Position numbers and translations under genes: made by a program. This document shows positions 1 to 44,389 of a stretch of 64,000 bases of DNA, piece after piece (position 1 is the stretch's first letter; each line of letters opens with the position of its first letter). Below the pieces are notes generated by a model. The model did no database searches, was not told the origin of the DNA, and was given only the letters and a program-made list of their open reading frames with translations. The stretch lies in contig OY829327.1 in assembly GCA_963691655.1 (NCBI GenBank), positions 83,030,019 through 83,094,018 on the forward strand. Reading direction: 5' to 3'. This DNA is from Toxonevra muliebris (taxonomy: Eukaryota > Arthropoda > Insecta > Diptera > Pallopteridae).

Positions 1-33102
<33,102 letters not shown>

Positions 33103-34020
33103 TATTGTTGTTTTTTGTTGTGTCGCTGAAGGAGATCGTATAAGTAAGGTGTTTGTATCTGTATGTATGTGTATGCGTGTGTGGAGCAGAATAGGAGGTG
33201 ATGTACTCACTCACTCACTGCTGATGTGATGATGTTCTTCAACTTTGAATTTTATGATTTTATTTTTAATTTATTTTACATTTGTTTCACTCCGTCCTTT
33301 CCGTTTTAACTCGTTTTTTTTTTTACTTCTTCGTCTTTTTCTTGAGCTGTTTCGCTTTGCAATGGACTTTTGCGCTGCTGAATTCGAAATGCTTGACTGG
33401 ATTTTTGGGCTTGGTTCACCGTTTGTGCTGCCACTGCCTCTGCCGCTGCTATGTAGTATCTTTGCGCCGACGACGTCGTTTTGGATGTCGCCGTAGCCGT
33501 CACCGTCGTATTCTCCTTCACACACACTTTTGCTTTTTACTCGTTTTTTTTTTTATTTTGTAAATTTCTTTTTTTCGTTGAATTTAAGCGTCACCACTTT
33601 TTTTTGCCAATGCACTTGCAACACTTCTCACTCTTTTCATTTACTATTACTCATTTATTCTCATTAAATAACATTAATTGAATCATTTTCTCATTTTGAT
33701 ATTCATTTAAGCATTTTTTCCGATTCTTCCTTTATACCAACCAATTTCCCTCGTCGTCGTTGATGTCGTCCACTTCTCTGCTGGTACTACTTCGCGAATG
33801 CGATGAATCCGCGTCGTTTTATGTTGCCGTCATCGCTTATTTCAATTTTTCACAATTTTAGAAATTTCTTCACTTTATATTTTTAATTATACATCTCTAT
33901 TAATTGGTAATTTTTAAAGGCCGCTAATTTAAACACTATTCATAATTCTTTCACGCTGCACTGCGTTCTCCGAACCTATTTGCTTCACGTTCAATTTTTG
34001 ACATCAAAACTGAAAGCTGT
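33103..34020 (-). promoter_or_regulatory. Efa6 5' leader and probable promoter region
   Basis: Upstream of the Efa6 start the minus strand is CA/GA-rich and CAG-rich (33,340-33,530), with short open frames expected in a long 5' UTR. A TCAGTTTT initiator-like match lies at 34,006-34,013 on the minus strand. No TATA box or downstream promoter element was found, so the start site is only a suggestion. No intron-free alternative start can be excluded. Confidence 0.35.
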
Positions 34021-35581
34021 TCATCGTTAAATTTTGCTGTCGTTCGTTGCCAGTGTTACACAAATGTTATGCCATTTCTCGCACATCGTACTCTTTACTA
34101 TATTTTGTGGCTGTTCAGACCAGTGCAGTCATGAATCATGTCTGAAAGAGAAAGGTAGAAGAAATAGGTGGAGAGAAAGAGATAGCAGAGTTGCACCGAA
34201 AATCCAAAAATAAAATAAAAATCGGCGCATTGATGAATGTTCCATGTTCAGATAATTTTTTTGAAGTTGAATAGGCATCATGAACGCAAACACAGTCTTC
34301 ATTTTCTTGTTATTTTTTTATAAACTTATTTTAATTTCTTAAAAGATTGTTGCTTTTATTTTTAATTTAATTTTAAGTACATATTTAAGGCACATAATTA
34401 ATATTTCTTTTCCATTTTGCGAACAAAAGAACCTATCTTAATGAGCACAAGAAAAAGTGACAAAATTCCAATTCCATCGTTCCTTTTTGATTAGAAAAAG
34501 TCCGTCATGGTTGCACTCATGTGAACACGACACGCCTGCCCAGGCTTTTCATGCTTGCTCCCGTCTGAACAGCCACTTAGATTATATATACTTTAATAAA
34601 TCTTGGTTATGTGCTTTAAACGTGTGCTTAAAATTAAAACAAAAATGAAAACAACATTTTCAAAAGAGAATAAAATAAATTTGTTAAAAAACTGGAAGAT
34701 TGTGTAAACATTTGCGTCGGAATTTCTCTTCAGTGTAGTGCTCCGCTGTCAAAATTAAAGCCCATATTTATTTTAATTCTCTCACTAGACCGGTGAAGGC
34801 ACAAAGCAATATTTAATTAGCTAATTGTACAAAAAATCCAATAAAATAATTTAAAATTTATTTAAAAATTGCTATTCAGTAAAGTGTACGAAATGTTCGA
34901 GAAATAAAAAAAATAAGGAATTCGCCTAACTCCAAATTCAAAATGTTGTGTTTTCCCACAACTGCTCGACTAGCTTTAATTCATAGCAATGTTCATGTCA
35001 GAGCACCTGATAACTGTCAAAATATGAAGTGAGCAAATTATCTTTGGGCATATCATTTTACTAAATGCTTTGAACAGAAACAACAAATATGCTTTAAATT
35101 TGTTTCTCGTTTTCTCTACTAGCTATAATTCATGTTGATGTTCCTATCTTATCACCAAAATGTTTAGTCGAAATACTTTATGTTAATGGTTGCGTTTCGC
35201 GGGTGCAAAAAACAATTTTAGCTATTTTTGGTCAAAAAATGATTAAAGTGCAATTTTACCATTTATAGTAATGGTTTAATAGATTTTAACATGAAGAACT
35301 TGATTAATTAAAAGGCTTATAAAGTGAAATTATTGCGTTTTGTTATTGACCTCCTCTAATCTACGTAAACTCTTTGTCAACACAAAGGAAAATTTGTGGC
35401 AACCTTTGGTCAAAGGGTTATCTCTTTATTTATTTGTGCTGTCAATTCTGTCGCTGTCATCACCGATAACGGAACGTCAAAAAGTATGCGAATGAAGAAT
35501 ACAATGTGAAACGTCAAAAGGACACCAGCTTTGGGTTTCTTTTAATAGTTAGCGGAGTTTGGGAAAAATAATTGTGTGAAA
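34021..35581. promoter_or_regulatory. Region between Efa6 and Cisd2
   Basis: Efa6 reads left and Cisd2 reads right from this interval, so both promoters should lie here or at its edges. A LINE RT scrap is at 34,513. Two related segments with CTAGCT(T/A)TAATTCAT are near 34,972 and 35,120. No core promoter motif is firm. Confidence 0.4.
34513..34650 (+). pseudogene. LINE reverse transcriptase fragment
   Basis: The plus strand reads HDTPAQAFHACSRLNSHLDY then IYFNKSWLCALN, matching the segment just after the catalytic Asp box of Jockey-type reverse transcriptases (ADDTA...L..HL..I..YF..WK...N). Only about 40 residues remain. Confidence 0.55.
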
Positions 35582-35678
35582 ATGCAGGGGGTTTCAAGTC
35601 TAATAAAAACAACGATTCCTGACTATATATCTAATTTACCGATTCCCGATAGTTTCACGGGGTGGTTTAAATTAGGCT
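35582..35678 (+). CDS. Cisd2: Cisd2 exon 1
   Basis: Encodes residues 1-32 plus one base; donor GTAAGT. Confidence 0.92.
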
Positions 35679-36659
35679 GTAAGTGCACAATGAACAATCA
35701 ATCTTGTTTTTCATTAAAGAAAAAATAGGGTCAGAAATAGAATGTGAGAGAAAAAGTGAACAGACAGGTCTAAACTTTAACTACAGCCACTGTTTTACAT
35801 GATCGCAGACAAAAATGTGCCTATCAAGATTTACATAATATGATATATATGTATTCCTCATTTATTTTTCATACTAGCAAGAACATAAAGTCTTATCTCA
35901 CAATACTAATATTTACTATTTTTATTTTATTTACTTTTTGTACGAATTTAGCACGTCTTTTTTATTAATAAGTTTATGCACATAATGTATTGCGGTTATG
36001 CAACTTTTTTTATATTTTGTTTCGAGTGTAGAATGACGAGTGCAAAAATAATACGCACAAACGCCTGCCCTACTTTTTCTCATTCGATTTTGCATACTTT
36101 TGGTCTCCTATATTACTCTTCCCTTACATATACATGCATATACCATTGAAACGTTCTCTGGCGAGACTTCCTTCTCCCTTCTAAATTAGCTTTCACTTTT
36201 TTGTCTGTGCTCTTCTCCAATACTACTAATCAATAATTAATAAAATGAAAATAAAAAACCATATTTCTTATTTTCCGCTAAAACAATTCAGTTAGGGACT
36301 GGTTGGCTCTCATTCCACCCACAGCGTTTGTTGCCGGCATTGGCTATATGTCCTATCTAGCATTTTGTCCTGCGGCACGTGATGGACGATGTGGTTCGTC
36401 TGGGCAACGCTGTAATCAATCGATTCGCAAACATGAGGCTAAAGTTGTTGACATGATCGATATCGAGAATATCGCTGAGAAAGCCGCATTTTGTCGCTGT
36501 TGGAAAACCAAAAACGTAAGTGGCAATATGTACTCTCTTGCTCTGTTGAACTGAATTTTTCTTTCGTAGTGGCCCTATTGCGATGGCAGCCATGGCGAAC
36601 ACAATAAACACACTGGCGATAATGTTGGTCCTGTCGTTATCCAAAGAAAGAAGGAGTAA
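35582..36659 (+). CDS. Cisd2: Cisd2, CDGSH iron-sulfur domain protein 2
   Basis: Three exons (35,582-35,678; 36,292-36,515; 36,570-36,659) join in phase to give 136 aa, nearly the length of human CISD2 (135). The order is an amphipathic N-terminus (MQGVSSLIKTTIPDYISNLP), one membrane segment at about residues 37-55, and a cytosolic CDGSH domain. The [2Fe-2S] ligands are Cys100, Cys102, Cys111 and His115 in CRCWKTKNWPYCDGSH. The family is an ER/mitochondria-associated dimeric iron-sulfur protein linked to calcium handling and autophagy. Splice sites are GTAAGT/TTCAG and GTAAGT/CGTAG. The start ATG is the first in the exon. All key residues are intact, so the gene should be functional. CISD1-type orthology is less likely because single-copy fly homologs are called Cisd2. 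Confidence 0.95.
35679..36291 (+). other. Cisd2: Cisd2 intron 1
   Basis: A 613-bp AT-rich intron with a GT-AG boundary. No other feature is seen. Confidence 0.9.
36292..36515 (+). CDS. Cisd2: Cisd2 exon 2
   Basis: Acceptor AACAATTCAG. Encodes the membrane segment and the first half of the cluster site through CRCWKTKN; donor GTAAGT in phase 0. Confidence 0.95.
36570..36659 (+). CDS. Cisd2: Cisd2 exon 3
   Basis: Acceptor TTCTTTCGTAG. Encodes WPYCDGSHGEHNKHTGDNVG and PVVIQRKKE, then TAA. The intron cuts exactly inside the CDGSH motif. Confidence 0.95.
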   Translation, partial: WPYCDGSHGEHNKHTGDNVGPVVIQRKKE

Positions 36660-36893
36660 ACTTATCAAATTTACTGAAACCAACTGCAAAACAACAATAC
36701 AAAGATACACCAATTGATATTGAAAATATTATGTGAATTCGTTTTTTTCTTACTCTCCTTACAAAATTTCGTTGTTTGCTTTCATGCGTGCATTTCTTTT
36801 CAGATTTATTATTTTTATTTTAATTAACGTTAACGTTATTTTCTGCTCTTAATGCCTCAATGGAGGCTTGGGGAAAAAGTTGTAAAAATACCG

Positions 36894-36899
36894 AATAAA
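36894..36899 (+). terminator. Cisd2 polyadenylation signal AATAAA
   Basis: The first AATAAA downstream of the stop lies 235 bp into the 3' flank and is the likely poly(A) signal. The site itself is not verifiable by eye. Confidence 0.5.
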
Positions 36900-37319
36900 A
36901 TATTCTATGAAATCGATGCTTAGAAAGCAGCCAAAATATGTATATGAATCTGAAATTAGATACTTTTTGCTATGCAGTATATTAGAAAATTTCAAGGCAT
37001 AGTATATTACGAATGAATTAAATAAAATTATAGAACAGAAATATAATAAGATGCGAGTTTTAATCGCTGTGGAGCACTGTGAACTGTTTCATATAAGCTA
37101 GAGGGATAAAATTATTTTAATTGGTACTTATTTGGAAATATCCACTAAATCGGTGCCAAAGTTTGTAAATATTCTAGTGTAGATTTATAAAGTTTTTTAT
37201 TAAAACAAGTGTCATTGGAAGGTATTTATTTTTAACAGTTCTAAACTATTTTACGATATTGGTGGAGATTTTATATAAGTATATCTCTTTTCATATTAAT
37301 ATAACATCACAAATTACAT

Positions 37320-38025
37320 TAGAGCTTCGCTAATCCGGATCCCTCTGCAATCCGGACAGAGTTAAAAAATTAAAAATTTCTATTATTCCCTTGTAATCCG
37401 AACCGACAACGGTTTCGCTTCAAAGAACATTTCATTCCGAAAGACGTTAAAAATCTCATTAATAAGGAATGCTTGCGAATTCTCGGGATAAGTTATCGCC
37501 TGATGCAATAGCAAAATGTTGGAAAAATATACTTTGCTATTCAGTTGATAATGATTCTGTTAATACCGACAACAATTCAAATGCTGAAGAGGATCAAAAT
37601 GCCAAACAGAAATAGATGTTAAATGATGAAGGTGTACAATAATTAACAGAAATCGAAGTTTTGCTGCAGAAAATGAATAATGACAATCATCAAGTCATTA
37701 TTCGATAGTGACAACAATTCCTTCATTGAAGAAGTTGACAGCGATGAGCCTAAAGTTGAAGTTTTAAAATAAATTTTGAGGTTAGGTCCATATATTCTAT
37801 TACTTTATACATATTTCTAACGTTTATCTAGAAAGGATTGTTTGTAGTTTTTCTTCGAAATTTGGTATGTATATATATTATTTGTTATAAAAAATGAATA
37901 AGCATTTATAAATGTTTTTTTTTCATTTTAATATGCCTTTGGTAATCCGGATTCTCGAGTAATCCGGATTGAGCCGGTTTCGTTTGATCCGATTACCAAA
38001 ATTGTAGAACTTTGCTAATATATAT
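37320..38025 (+). mobile_element. pogo/Tigger-like relic with repeated TAATCCGGAT ends
   Basis: CTAATCCGGAT (37,330) and TAATCCGGATT twice (37,941; 37,962) mark the two ends. AGAGCTTCGCTAATCCGG on the left roughly mirrors AGTTCTAC...GGTAATCGGAT on the inverted right end. Between, the plus strand has DAIAKCWKNILC followed by an acidic Asn/Asp-rich tail like the C-terminus of CENP-B/pogo transposases, broken by stops. Superfamily is inferred. Confidence 0.45.
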
Positions 38026-38539
38026 TGTATTTCACTACCTTAATTTGCCAAAGCCCTAACAAGCATTTTTCAAATTTACCAGGAGAAGCAACAAAAATTT
38101 GGAGTAGGAACTGCTTCCAGAATTCCTAATTTAAACTAAAAGAATAGATCGTAAGTTTTCGGGATAGAACTTCAAAATATTCCGTACAGATGAAAGTGTT
38201 TTTCATATTGCAATAAAATAGCAATATCTTATTTTTTAAGTAAAACAAAAAAATTTAAAATAAATTTCCAGGCTGGCGTATTTTTTTTTTTTTTGCAGTA
38301 TCAAGAGTCTAAGTTAACTAATAAAAAAATTAGCTTATGAATCGGACAAAAACGTTTTTTCCCCCAAAAATATGGTATAGTATAGTTTTATTTCGCACTG
38401 TGTTCAATAGCAGAGCTATTCAGGGTTGCGTAAGGAAATTTGAAATCTTAAAAAAATCTAAAGTGTCGATTTTCACGAATTTCATAAAAGTGCAAATAGC
38501 TCAAGAAGTAGCAACTTTTTACTAAAGTCATGGCCTGGC

Positions 38540-38757
38540 CTAGGGGTGTCCTCAGCGTATAGTGTATTGATCCCTACGGCAGAAATTTGTACGCTGGCTG
38601 TTACTGAACTGTTACCATCCAAACATGAGTTTCAAGTCTCTCTAAATATGTCTCTAAGCGTACCTAATATGAAAAATCCAATTGCTGCGGCACATAAAAA
38701 TAGTTCTACAAACAAAACCTTAACGAATTATTTATATTATTTTAAAGGGGCGTAATA
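38540..38757 (+). other. Unassigned 69-codon open frame
   Basis: The frame reads SSAYSVLIPTAEICTLAVTE then LLPSKHEFQVSLNMSLSVPN and stops at 38,757. It is not low-complexity, but it has no ATG near its start, no evident splice sites and no family I recognise. It sits between transposon relics and may belong to one. Confidence 0.2.
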
Positions 38758-39029
38758 AAAGAAGCAATACAACCTAAAAAGGTGAAAATGACGTAATTTT
38801 TCCCAATATTATCTTTTAAAAAAACCAGTCTCAAAGGAAAATATTCTCATTGAAACAGAGCCCGATATATCGGTATTTAATTTGGTGTTCCTCCGCTCAA
38901 GCTCCTCTCCGACATCTTAAGTATAGCTCCGGCTCCGCTCAAAGCCCCAACTACATATAAAAGTGGGCACACTTCATCACAATGCATCAAAAACTTAATA
39001 TTGAATAAGGAGTATGGCAACTAGGACAA

Positions 39030-39200
39030 GGGTTCCAGCTTTCGTTGAATGTGATTGTTGTTATGGAAAATCACTTGTCAATGCCTTGTAGCCCATTCTG
39101 GTCGTTTTTCGATCAATGCGTGATTCAAATTGATCATTGGTTGACGGTAGCGAATGATATTAACTGTTTCACCTGATTTCAGAAGTTCATTCTTTTGATT
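39030..39200 (-). pseudogene. mariner transposase fragment
   Basis: The minus strand reads ELLKSGETVNIIRYRQPMIN then LNHALIEKRPEWATRH, a stop, and QVIFHNN. This is the mariner-family segment between the two catalytic Asp regions. The expected HDNA catalytic box has decayed. About 50 residues remain. Confidence 0.7.
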
Positions 39201-39694
39201 AAACAAAAAAAAAAAAGCAGTGCGTGTCACAAAGGCTCTTTATTTGGCTCAAAACTCGACATATTTACCGCCACACCTGATAATTAAAAATGCACATTTC
39301 AGGCATCTTTGTAAATATGTAAAGTACTGAATTAGTTTGATGATGATTACTCTTACCGTAACTATTACTGGCAATGGAATATTTCTATTACTATTTTCAT
39401 TACTGTAATGAAAAAAGCAATGCTGTGTTCAAAACCCTTGCAATGAATTTGCAATTAATGAATAAATGTAATAAATTTATTTCATTACTAATTCATTTCA
39501 ACTGATTTGAAATCAGTATCGTTATTTCCATTGCAGCAATAGAGATGGTAATGGACAAATTTCATTGCCTGTAATTGTAATAGTGTACAAGTTTTCAAGT
39601 CCTCCAGAACTCCACTCCAAAGCCCTGATTATCACACAGGGTTATCATACAATATAAAGAAAATATCAACTTTAATTCCTTGCAATTTTCTGGT

Positions 39695-39700
39695 TTTATT
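39695..39700 (-). terminator. eEF1gamma polyadenylation signal AATAAA
   Basis: TTTATT on the plus strand, 274 bp beyond the stop, gives AATAAA in the gene's sense. It is a likely poly(A) signal. Confidence 0.45.
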
Positions 39701-39973
39701 AAAAAAATTATGTAGTAGGATATAAATAATGGTTCCTGTTTTTTGCTGAGTGTGTCTCCTCTTCAAAATAACTTTTTAGAAAAGAAATCATTACAAAAAC
39801 AATTGAATTACAAATTACGCCAAGTAGTTTGAGAATATAGCGATGCAGAACACGAGCTATTTTATACGGATAGTTGAAATGGTTAAGAAAAAAACTGTAA
39901 GACACATGCACGCTTCACATAATACCCATCGTTGAACTTAATCGGAAACAAATCTCGAGCTGCAATGGCACAT

Positions 39974-41095
39974 CTACTTAAAGATTTTGCCTTGGTTAAA
40001 TTTGCGGCCATCTTTATCAGTTCCAGTCCAGGAGAAGTACTGCGCTACCAATTTTTTTGTTTCCTCCGACTTAGCGTCGAGCTTCTTCCATGAGTAGCAA
40101 TCGTAATCGATTTGCCAATCGGGCGAAAGTGGGAAGACAAGCTCCTGGCCACGCCACACCCACACACCGGAAATGGTGCTGTTATTATCCTCGCCGAACA
40201 AGCAGACAGAGGCGAATGCTTGCTTACGCATCTTGTCCAGACGCTGGTACATGCCGGAGATGAGATTACATGACATGAACGTCTTAGTAAGTTCTTCATT
40301 GTATTTATATTCGCCGTACCAGATGGAGTAATTTTCGGCATCAAATTTTTCCCAGAAATAGGGAATGGACACAGCTTCATCTTCGTTAGAGTAGCAACGT
40401 TTGAAATCATCGAAATTGAAGGTTCCCTTTGGCATTGAATCGAAAGGATCTTTCGATTTGGGCTCGAGTGCAAGTGCTTCATCGGCGGCGTCAAGCTCCT
40501 CCTTGGGGGCGGCTTCTTTCTCTTTCTTGGGAGCAGCTTTCTTCTCTTCCTTTTGCTTTGCAGGCTGTTGTTGCTTTCCACCGCTAGTCTTGGCTTGGAA
40601 TTCAGCGAATTTCTTGGGATCAAAAGCGAGTGCCTTATCGCAGATAGCGAAATTCTTTACTACAGCTTTAACTTGGGTTTGGTTCAAGATAGTATAGAAC
40701 CAACGATTCAAGCTTAGAAAAGCTGAGCGTACACTTGGCTCCATCACATACTGATAGATATGCAACAGACTGCAAAAAACAACAATGTCGGCCAGAGTGA
40801 TACGTTCACCTACCAAGAAGGTCGAGTCGAACAGTTTCTGGTTAAGCAACTCAAGGACGGCAATAGCATCTTGCTTGGCGGTGTTTCCCTTTTGTTGTGG
40901 CATTATGCCCAGAAGTGGGAACACCCAGGCGCAGGATGAGGGTACAATTTCATTATCGGCGAACGAAAGCCATTGCAGCACTTGTGCCTGAGCGAAGGCA
41001 CAGTTGCCTCCACGTAACTGTTCATTGGCAACGTAGTATGCAATCGCATTGGACTCAGTCAGGAATTTACCATCAGCAGTCTCAAAAGAAGGAAC
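39974..41095 (-). CDS. eEF1gamma: eEF1gamma coding exon 3
   Basis: The exon starts [20 protein letters not shown] after a TTTCATAAG acceptor and ends FNQGKIFK with TAG. It carries most of both GST halves, the linker and the C-terminal domain. Confidence 0.97.
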   Translation of the reverse strand, partial: VPSFETADGKFLTESNAIAYYVANEQLRGGNCAFAQAQVLQWLSFADNEIVPSSCAWVFPLLGIMPQQKGNTAKQDAIAVLELLNQKLFDSTFLVGERITLADIVVFCSLLHIYQYVMEPSVRSAFLSLNRWFYTILNQTQVKAVVKNFAICDKALAFDPKKFAEFQAKTSGGKQQQPAKQKEEKKAAPKKEKEAAPKEELDAADEALALEPKSKDPFDSMPKGTFNFDDFKRCYSNEDEAVSIPYFWEKFDAENYSIWYGEYKYNEELTKTFMSCNLISGMYQRLDKMRKQAFASVCLFGEDNNSTISGVWVWRGQELVFPLSPDWQIDYDCYSWKKLDAKSEETKKLVAQYFSWTGTDKDGRKFNQGKIFK

Positions 41096-41500
41096 CTTAT
41101 GAAAGCAATAAAATAAAAAATTACATTGCTTAGTGATGACGTTGCCTTTTAACAGACTCTTACATTCGTGTTCACACCACGCCCAAATACACTTACCTTT
41201 CCGCTGGGGAACTTCTTCAGGAAATCTGCTGTTTTATTCGTTTCGCCAAAAACAAAGTTATCGGCAACTTTCACCTTAGCGCCAGAGTACTGGGCAGCTA
41301 TGAGCGCTTTGTATGCCCGGAAGTTATCGGGGTAGGTATAAAGTGTCTGTTTTGGAAAAGAAACATAAAAAATTACTTAATGTTCATAACACCTACTTAT
41401 CCAACACGATTTACGTGCAAAACTGAATAATTTCAAATAGTGATGTCTATGATATTTCTAAATTAAATTTAGACCAAAATTACTTACACCAGTCGCCATG
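39974..41500 (-). CDS. eEF1gamma: eEF1gamma, translation elongation factor 1 gamma subunit
   Basis: Three exons (41,489-41,500; 41,197-41,346; 39,974-41,095) join in phase 0 to give 427 aa, close to the 431 I recall for Drosophila. The protein is the scaffold of the eEF1B complex that recharges eEF1A with GTP. Domains are a GST-like N-domain (about residues 1-85), a GST-like C-domain (about 90-210), a Lys/Glu/Ala-rich linker (about 226-268) and the conserved EF1G C-terminal domain (about 270-427; [40 protein letters not shown]). The stop is TAG. The tiny first coding exon encodes only MATG. The 5' leader is pyrimidine-rich, as expected of growth-regulated TOP messages (inference). No damage is seen. 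Confidence 0.97.
41197..41346 (-). CDS. eEF1gamma: eEF1gamma coding exon 2
   Basis: Fifty codons, [20 protein letters not shown] through FLKKFPSGK, the GST N-domain. Acceptor CCAAAACAG, donor GTAAGT, phase 0 at both ends. Too short to appear as a simple ORF. Confidence 0.95.
41489..41500 (-). CDS. eEF1gamma: eEF1gamma coding exon 1 (MATG only)
   Basis: Twelve coding bases, ATG GCG ACT GGT, directly before a GTAAGT donor. The next exon continues TLYTYPDNF, giving the family N-terminus. Confidence 0.9.
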
Positions 41501-41535
41501 ATTTCTTAAAGCCGGAGAGGTGGAAGCCTGACAGT
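41501..41535 (-). promoter_or_regulatory. eEF1gamma pyrimidine-rich leader, TOP-like
   Basis: The minus strand immediately before the ATG reads CTTCCACCTCTCCGGCTTTA, a C/T-rich run resembling 5' TOP messages of the translation machinery. The exact cap site cannot be read from sequence. Confidence 0.35.
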
Positions 41536-41678
41536 TATGGTTCAGCGTTGCCAGCTCTGCTAAATATTTGCTTAAGAAAATGTCAATAAAGAGGAATGAA
41601 AATTCGTATGTCAATTATCTTCATGTCTTCCTTTGGCGCTTGGTTATATTGGTGCTCGGTGTTCGACGAACATAAAAC

Positions 41679-41945
41679 ATTTTCTCCCGTGCTCGGTCAT
41701 GGTCGTTACATTCAGGTCATTCCAAATTTGTTTTTTTTTCAATATATACTCGTTTGTTTAATACTATTTTGTATGTAATGATACTGTTTTGTAAAATAAC
41801 TCATTGCCACCCTGATTACTCGGATTGCTCGGTGCACAATACACCGAGCATATCGTGTTCGGGGTGAGAGTAAGTAAAGACTTCCCTCTTTGTGTTCGAT
41901 TCAACGACAGTTTCATGGTGTTCGCCGAGCATACTCGCAATATAA
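41679..41945 (+). repeat. Dispersed repeat, copy A
   Basis: It contains GTTTGTTTAATACTATTTTG, TGCTCGGTG, CATATCGTGTTC, GAGTAAGTAAAGA and CTTTGTGTTCG, which recur in the same order on the minus strand at 46,890-47,094. The open frames here are repeat artefacts. Element class is unknown. Confidence 0.6.
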
Positions 41946-42329
41946 CCACAGCCTTAGCCTACCTTAAACGTTTTGTAATACTGACGTTGCTAGTACTACC
42001 ATTATTAATGATAGCAGCTTTATTATTTTTCAAAATGAAATTGGGTGCGTTTCCCAGATGCAAAGCAGAAAAGCGCACCCATTATTCTATCACATTTTTA
42101 CAGTGGTTGTTCACCAGTATGTTTTTGTAAATTCAATTTTTGTTGCAAAATTTTGTCAATGATAATGAGACTCAACAAAGTCAGTAATATCGGCATTATC
42201 ACAAATACTGACAGAAACAATCAGAAAATTCTAATTTCCATCAATATCTCCCTTTTTCCAAGTAATGATGGACTATTTTGCCCTCAACGACCATTATTCT
42301 GTCCATACTTCAAAATACTACCATTATCA

Positions 42330-42640
42330 CTGAGTGTAAGGTCTGGTTTTGACGCTGATTTGTCTGCTTTTACACATACCGATTTGCGCCTGATTTTTTC
42401 AGCGATTTTTGTTATCTTGTTCAATCAGTAACAGCTTTTATACACAACGATTTCGGCAGACCAATTGTATATTTCTATTGCTTCTTCGTTATTCGTTTTT
42501 CATGAGAGAAACAGAGATGCTAAATTTGTAAAAGGCAAACGTAAAAAATCGGTGTAAAGTCGTTGGTACAGCCTATGACTCGTTCACTTTGCCGACTTTT
42601 ACACACACCGATTCCTGCCCGATTTCTCTCATCGATTTTG
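42330..42640 (+). repeat. Direct repeat pair around TTTTACACA(C/T)ACCGATT
   Basis: TGCTTTTACACATACCGATTTGCGCCTGATTTTTTCAGCGATTTT at about 42,366 recurs as GACTTTTACACACACCGATT...CCCGATTTCTCTCATCGATTTT at about 42,594. The copies are about 228 bp apart. Confidence 0.55.
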
Positions 42641-42728
42641 TGTTTGTTGACGATGGAAGGGAGACGAAAGTGAAGGATTTTTCACGTTTACCTTTTGCAA
42701 GTTTTGCATCTCTGTTCCACTCATGAAA
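42497..42728. repeat. Inverted repeat/foldback, ~50-bp arms
   Basis: CATGAGAGAAACAGAGATGC (42,501) and AAAAGGCAAACGTAAAAAATC are inversely matched by GGATTTTTCACGTTTACCTT and GCATCTCTGTTCCACTCATG (ending 42,725). A nested inner pair ATCGGTGTAAAGTCG / CGACTTTTACACACACCGAT lies between. Confidence 0.65.
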
Positions 42729-44389
42729 AATGTGTTGCAGGTTTTCTGAAATACATTGCTATTATAATGAAATTTAGTGACAAATTTATAAAGAAAAACG
42801 CACACACAATTGTCGTCGTATGCTGCAATTCTGTTCAGTCTAGCAAATTACATAACGCTTTTATGATGACAGCGTTTTTACGCGTCGAAACGCCGTAATT
42901 CTGTTTATAGCTTAATGCATATTCTGAAACATAGAAACGAACATACCCTAACACTTCATGTGACACTCCAAGACATATTGCCCAGGGATGTATGAGTATG
43001 TACTTTTTAACTTCAGAAGTATGTCTTCTTTTACATTATTCGAGTCTTACATTCAGTTTTTTTATTTCCTTTTGTGCGTGCAAATTACACCACAGTACGT
43101 CTGTTCAGGTACTTTCACAGTAAAAGAAAGATTGGGAACAAAATTCTCGCACAGAAAAAAATATCAGAAAAATAAGTGAACAGAAAACTAGTAGACACTT
43201 CGAAGTAAACAGCTGATCGATAATTTGTTGAAGTTAGTGTTTGTGGCACACCAGTATTCACAAATACTTATGCCGGCCTGACACGTTACGACTTGTTGTA
43301 CAACTTGCCTAATAGTACGGCACACGAAAGTGAATTTCGTTGAAATTTTAAATTTCAAATATAAATGGATACGCAACAAAAAAGTAATTCTAAATTCGAT
43401 TTTTTGACAGATTAAAATTTTGGAGAAGAACAATTTTTGTGTGCGTTTTGTGTAAATAAATAAAAATGTTGCCTTTTAATTGAGTTTGGTCCACACTATA
43501 AGTTGTACAAATCTTAAAGTGTGTGGGAAAATTGGACGACCAATTTTAAGTTGTGTGACTGGTTGTATGAAAATCAAATTATTTTGACATTTTCTTAAGT
43601 CGACCGGCTGGGTCTCATCGTTTGTGGCCTTGTCTGCCGAGTTCGTGTTTGCTAACACTAGCACTTGTGTTTATTAGCTTATATTTACTTTGTGAACAGA
43701 AAGCGCAAATCGCAACGTGTGTGGAGAAAGACCAACTTGTTGTATAACGCGGTTGTGCGACAAGTCGCTTCGAGTGTTGGCAACTTTACATCCTCCACAG
43801 CATCACCAATATTTTATTTTCTACACAGTTTTATTAAAAAAAACAGCAACGAATTCACTAAAATTAACAAAACACACTTCTGGTCGACGTTTCGCTTTTT
43901 GAGTGTTTATTTTTTTCAGCAGCTGAAAATTCTTTCAATTGAAAAATCTACCAGTAGAAATTTTTTTCTCTCTCACTTTTTTATGCTCTCGTTTTTTTCC
44001 CTCGTTGCAAGTTTTTCGAATACGTGAACACTTTATTGGTGGAAACTAGCAACAATTTGTACGTGAACAGAGAACAAACAGCGAGCTAAGGACAAATGCA
44101 CAAGAGAAATGACAAACTCATAAAAGGAAAAAGTTGGCGGTACGAAAAATTCTTCGCTCCCCTTCTCCCTTCTTACCGCTCTGATCTATATACAAAAAAA
44201 ATTTATGTCAAGATTTGGCAAATGTAAAAGGGGATTATGTTAAAAGAAATTGCTGTATTTAATTTCGCAAAATGTCTACATTAAATTAACATTACTAATA
44301 TCTCTTAAGTAATTCTGTTTTTCCTTTTTTTTTTAATTTTCATGTAAAAGAAATGTAGAAACCACGAACAATACAAAAAATAACTTCCC

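Noticed and set aside
33245..33681. Overlapping ORFs on both strands upstream of Efa6 exon 1
   Set aside because: Low-complexity leader sequence (CA/TC/CAG-rich); no family resemblance.
40045..40697. Long frames overlapping eEF1gamma exon 3 in other frames
   Set aside because: Shadow frames of a strongly coding exon; no homology in their translations.
41596..42130. Apparent genes between 41.6 and 42.1 kb
   Set aside because: The frames lie within a dispersed repeat whose second copy breaks them.
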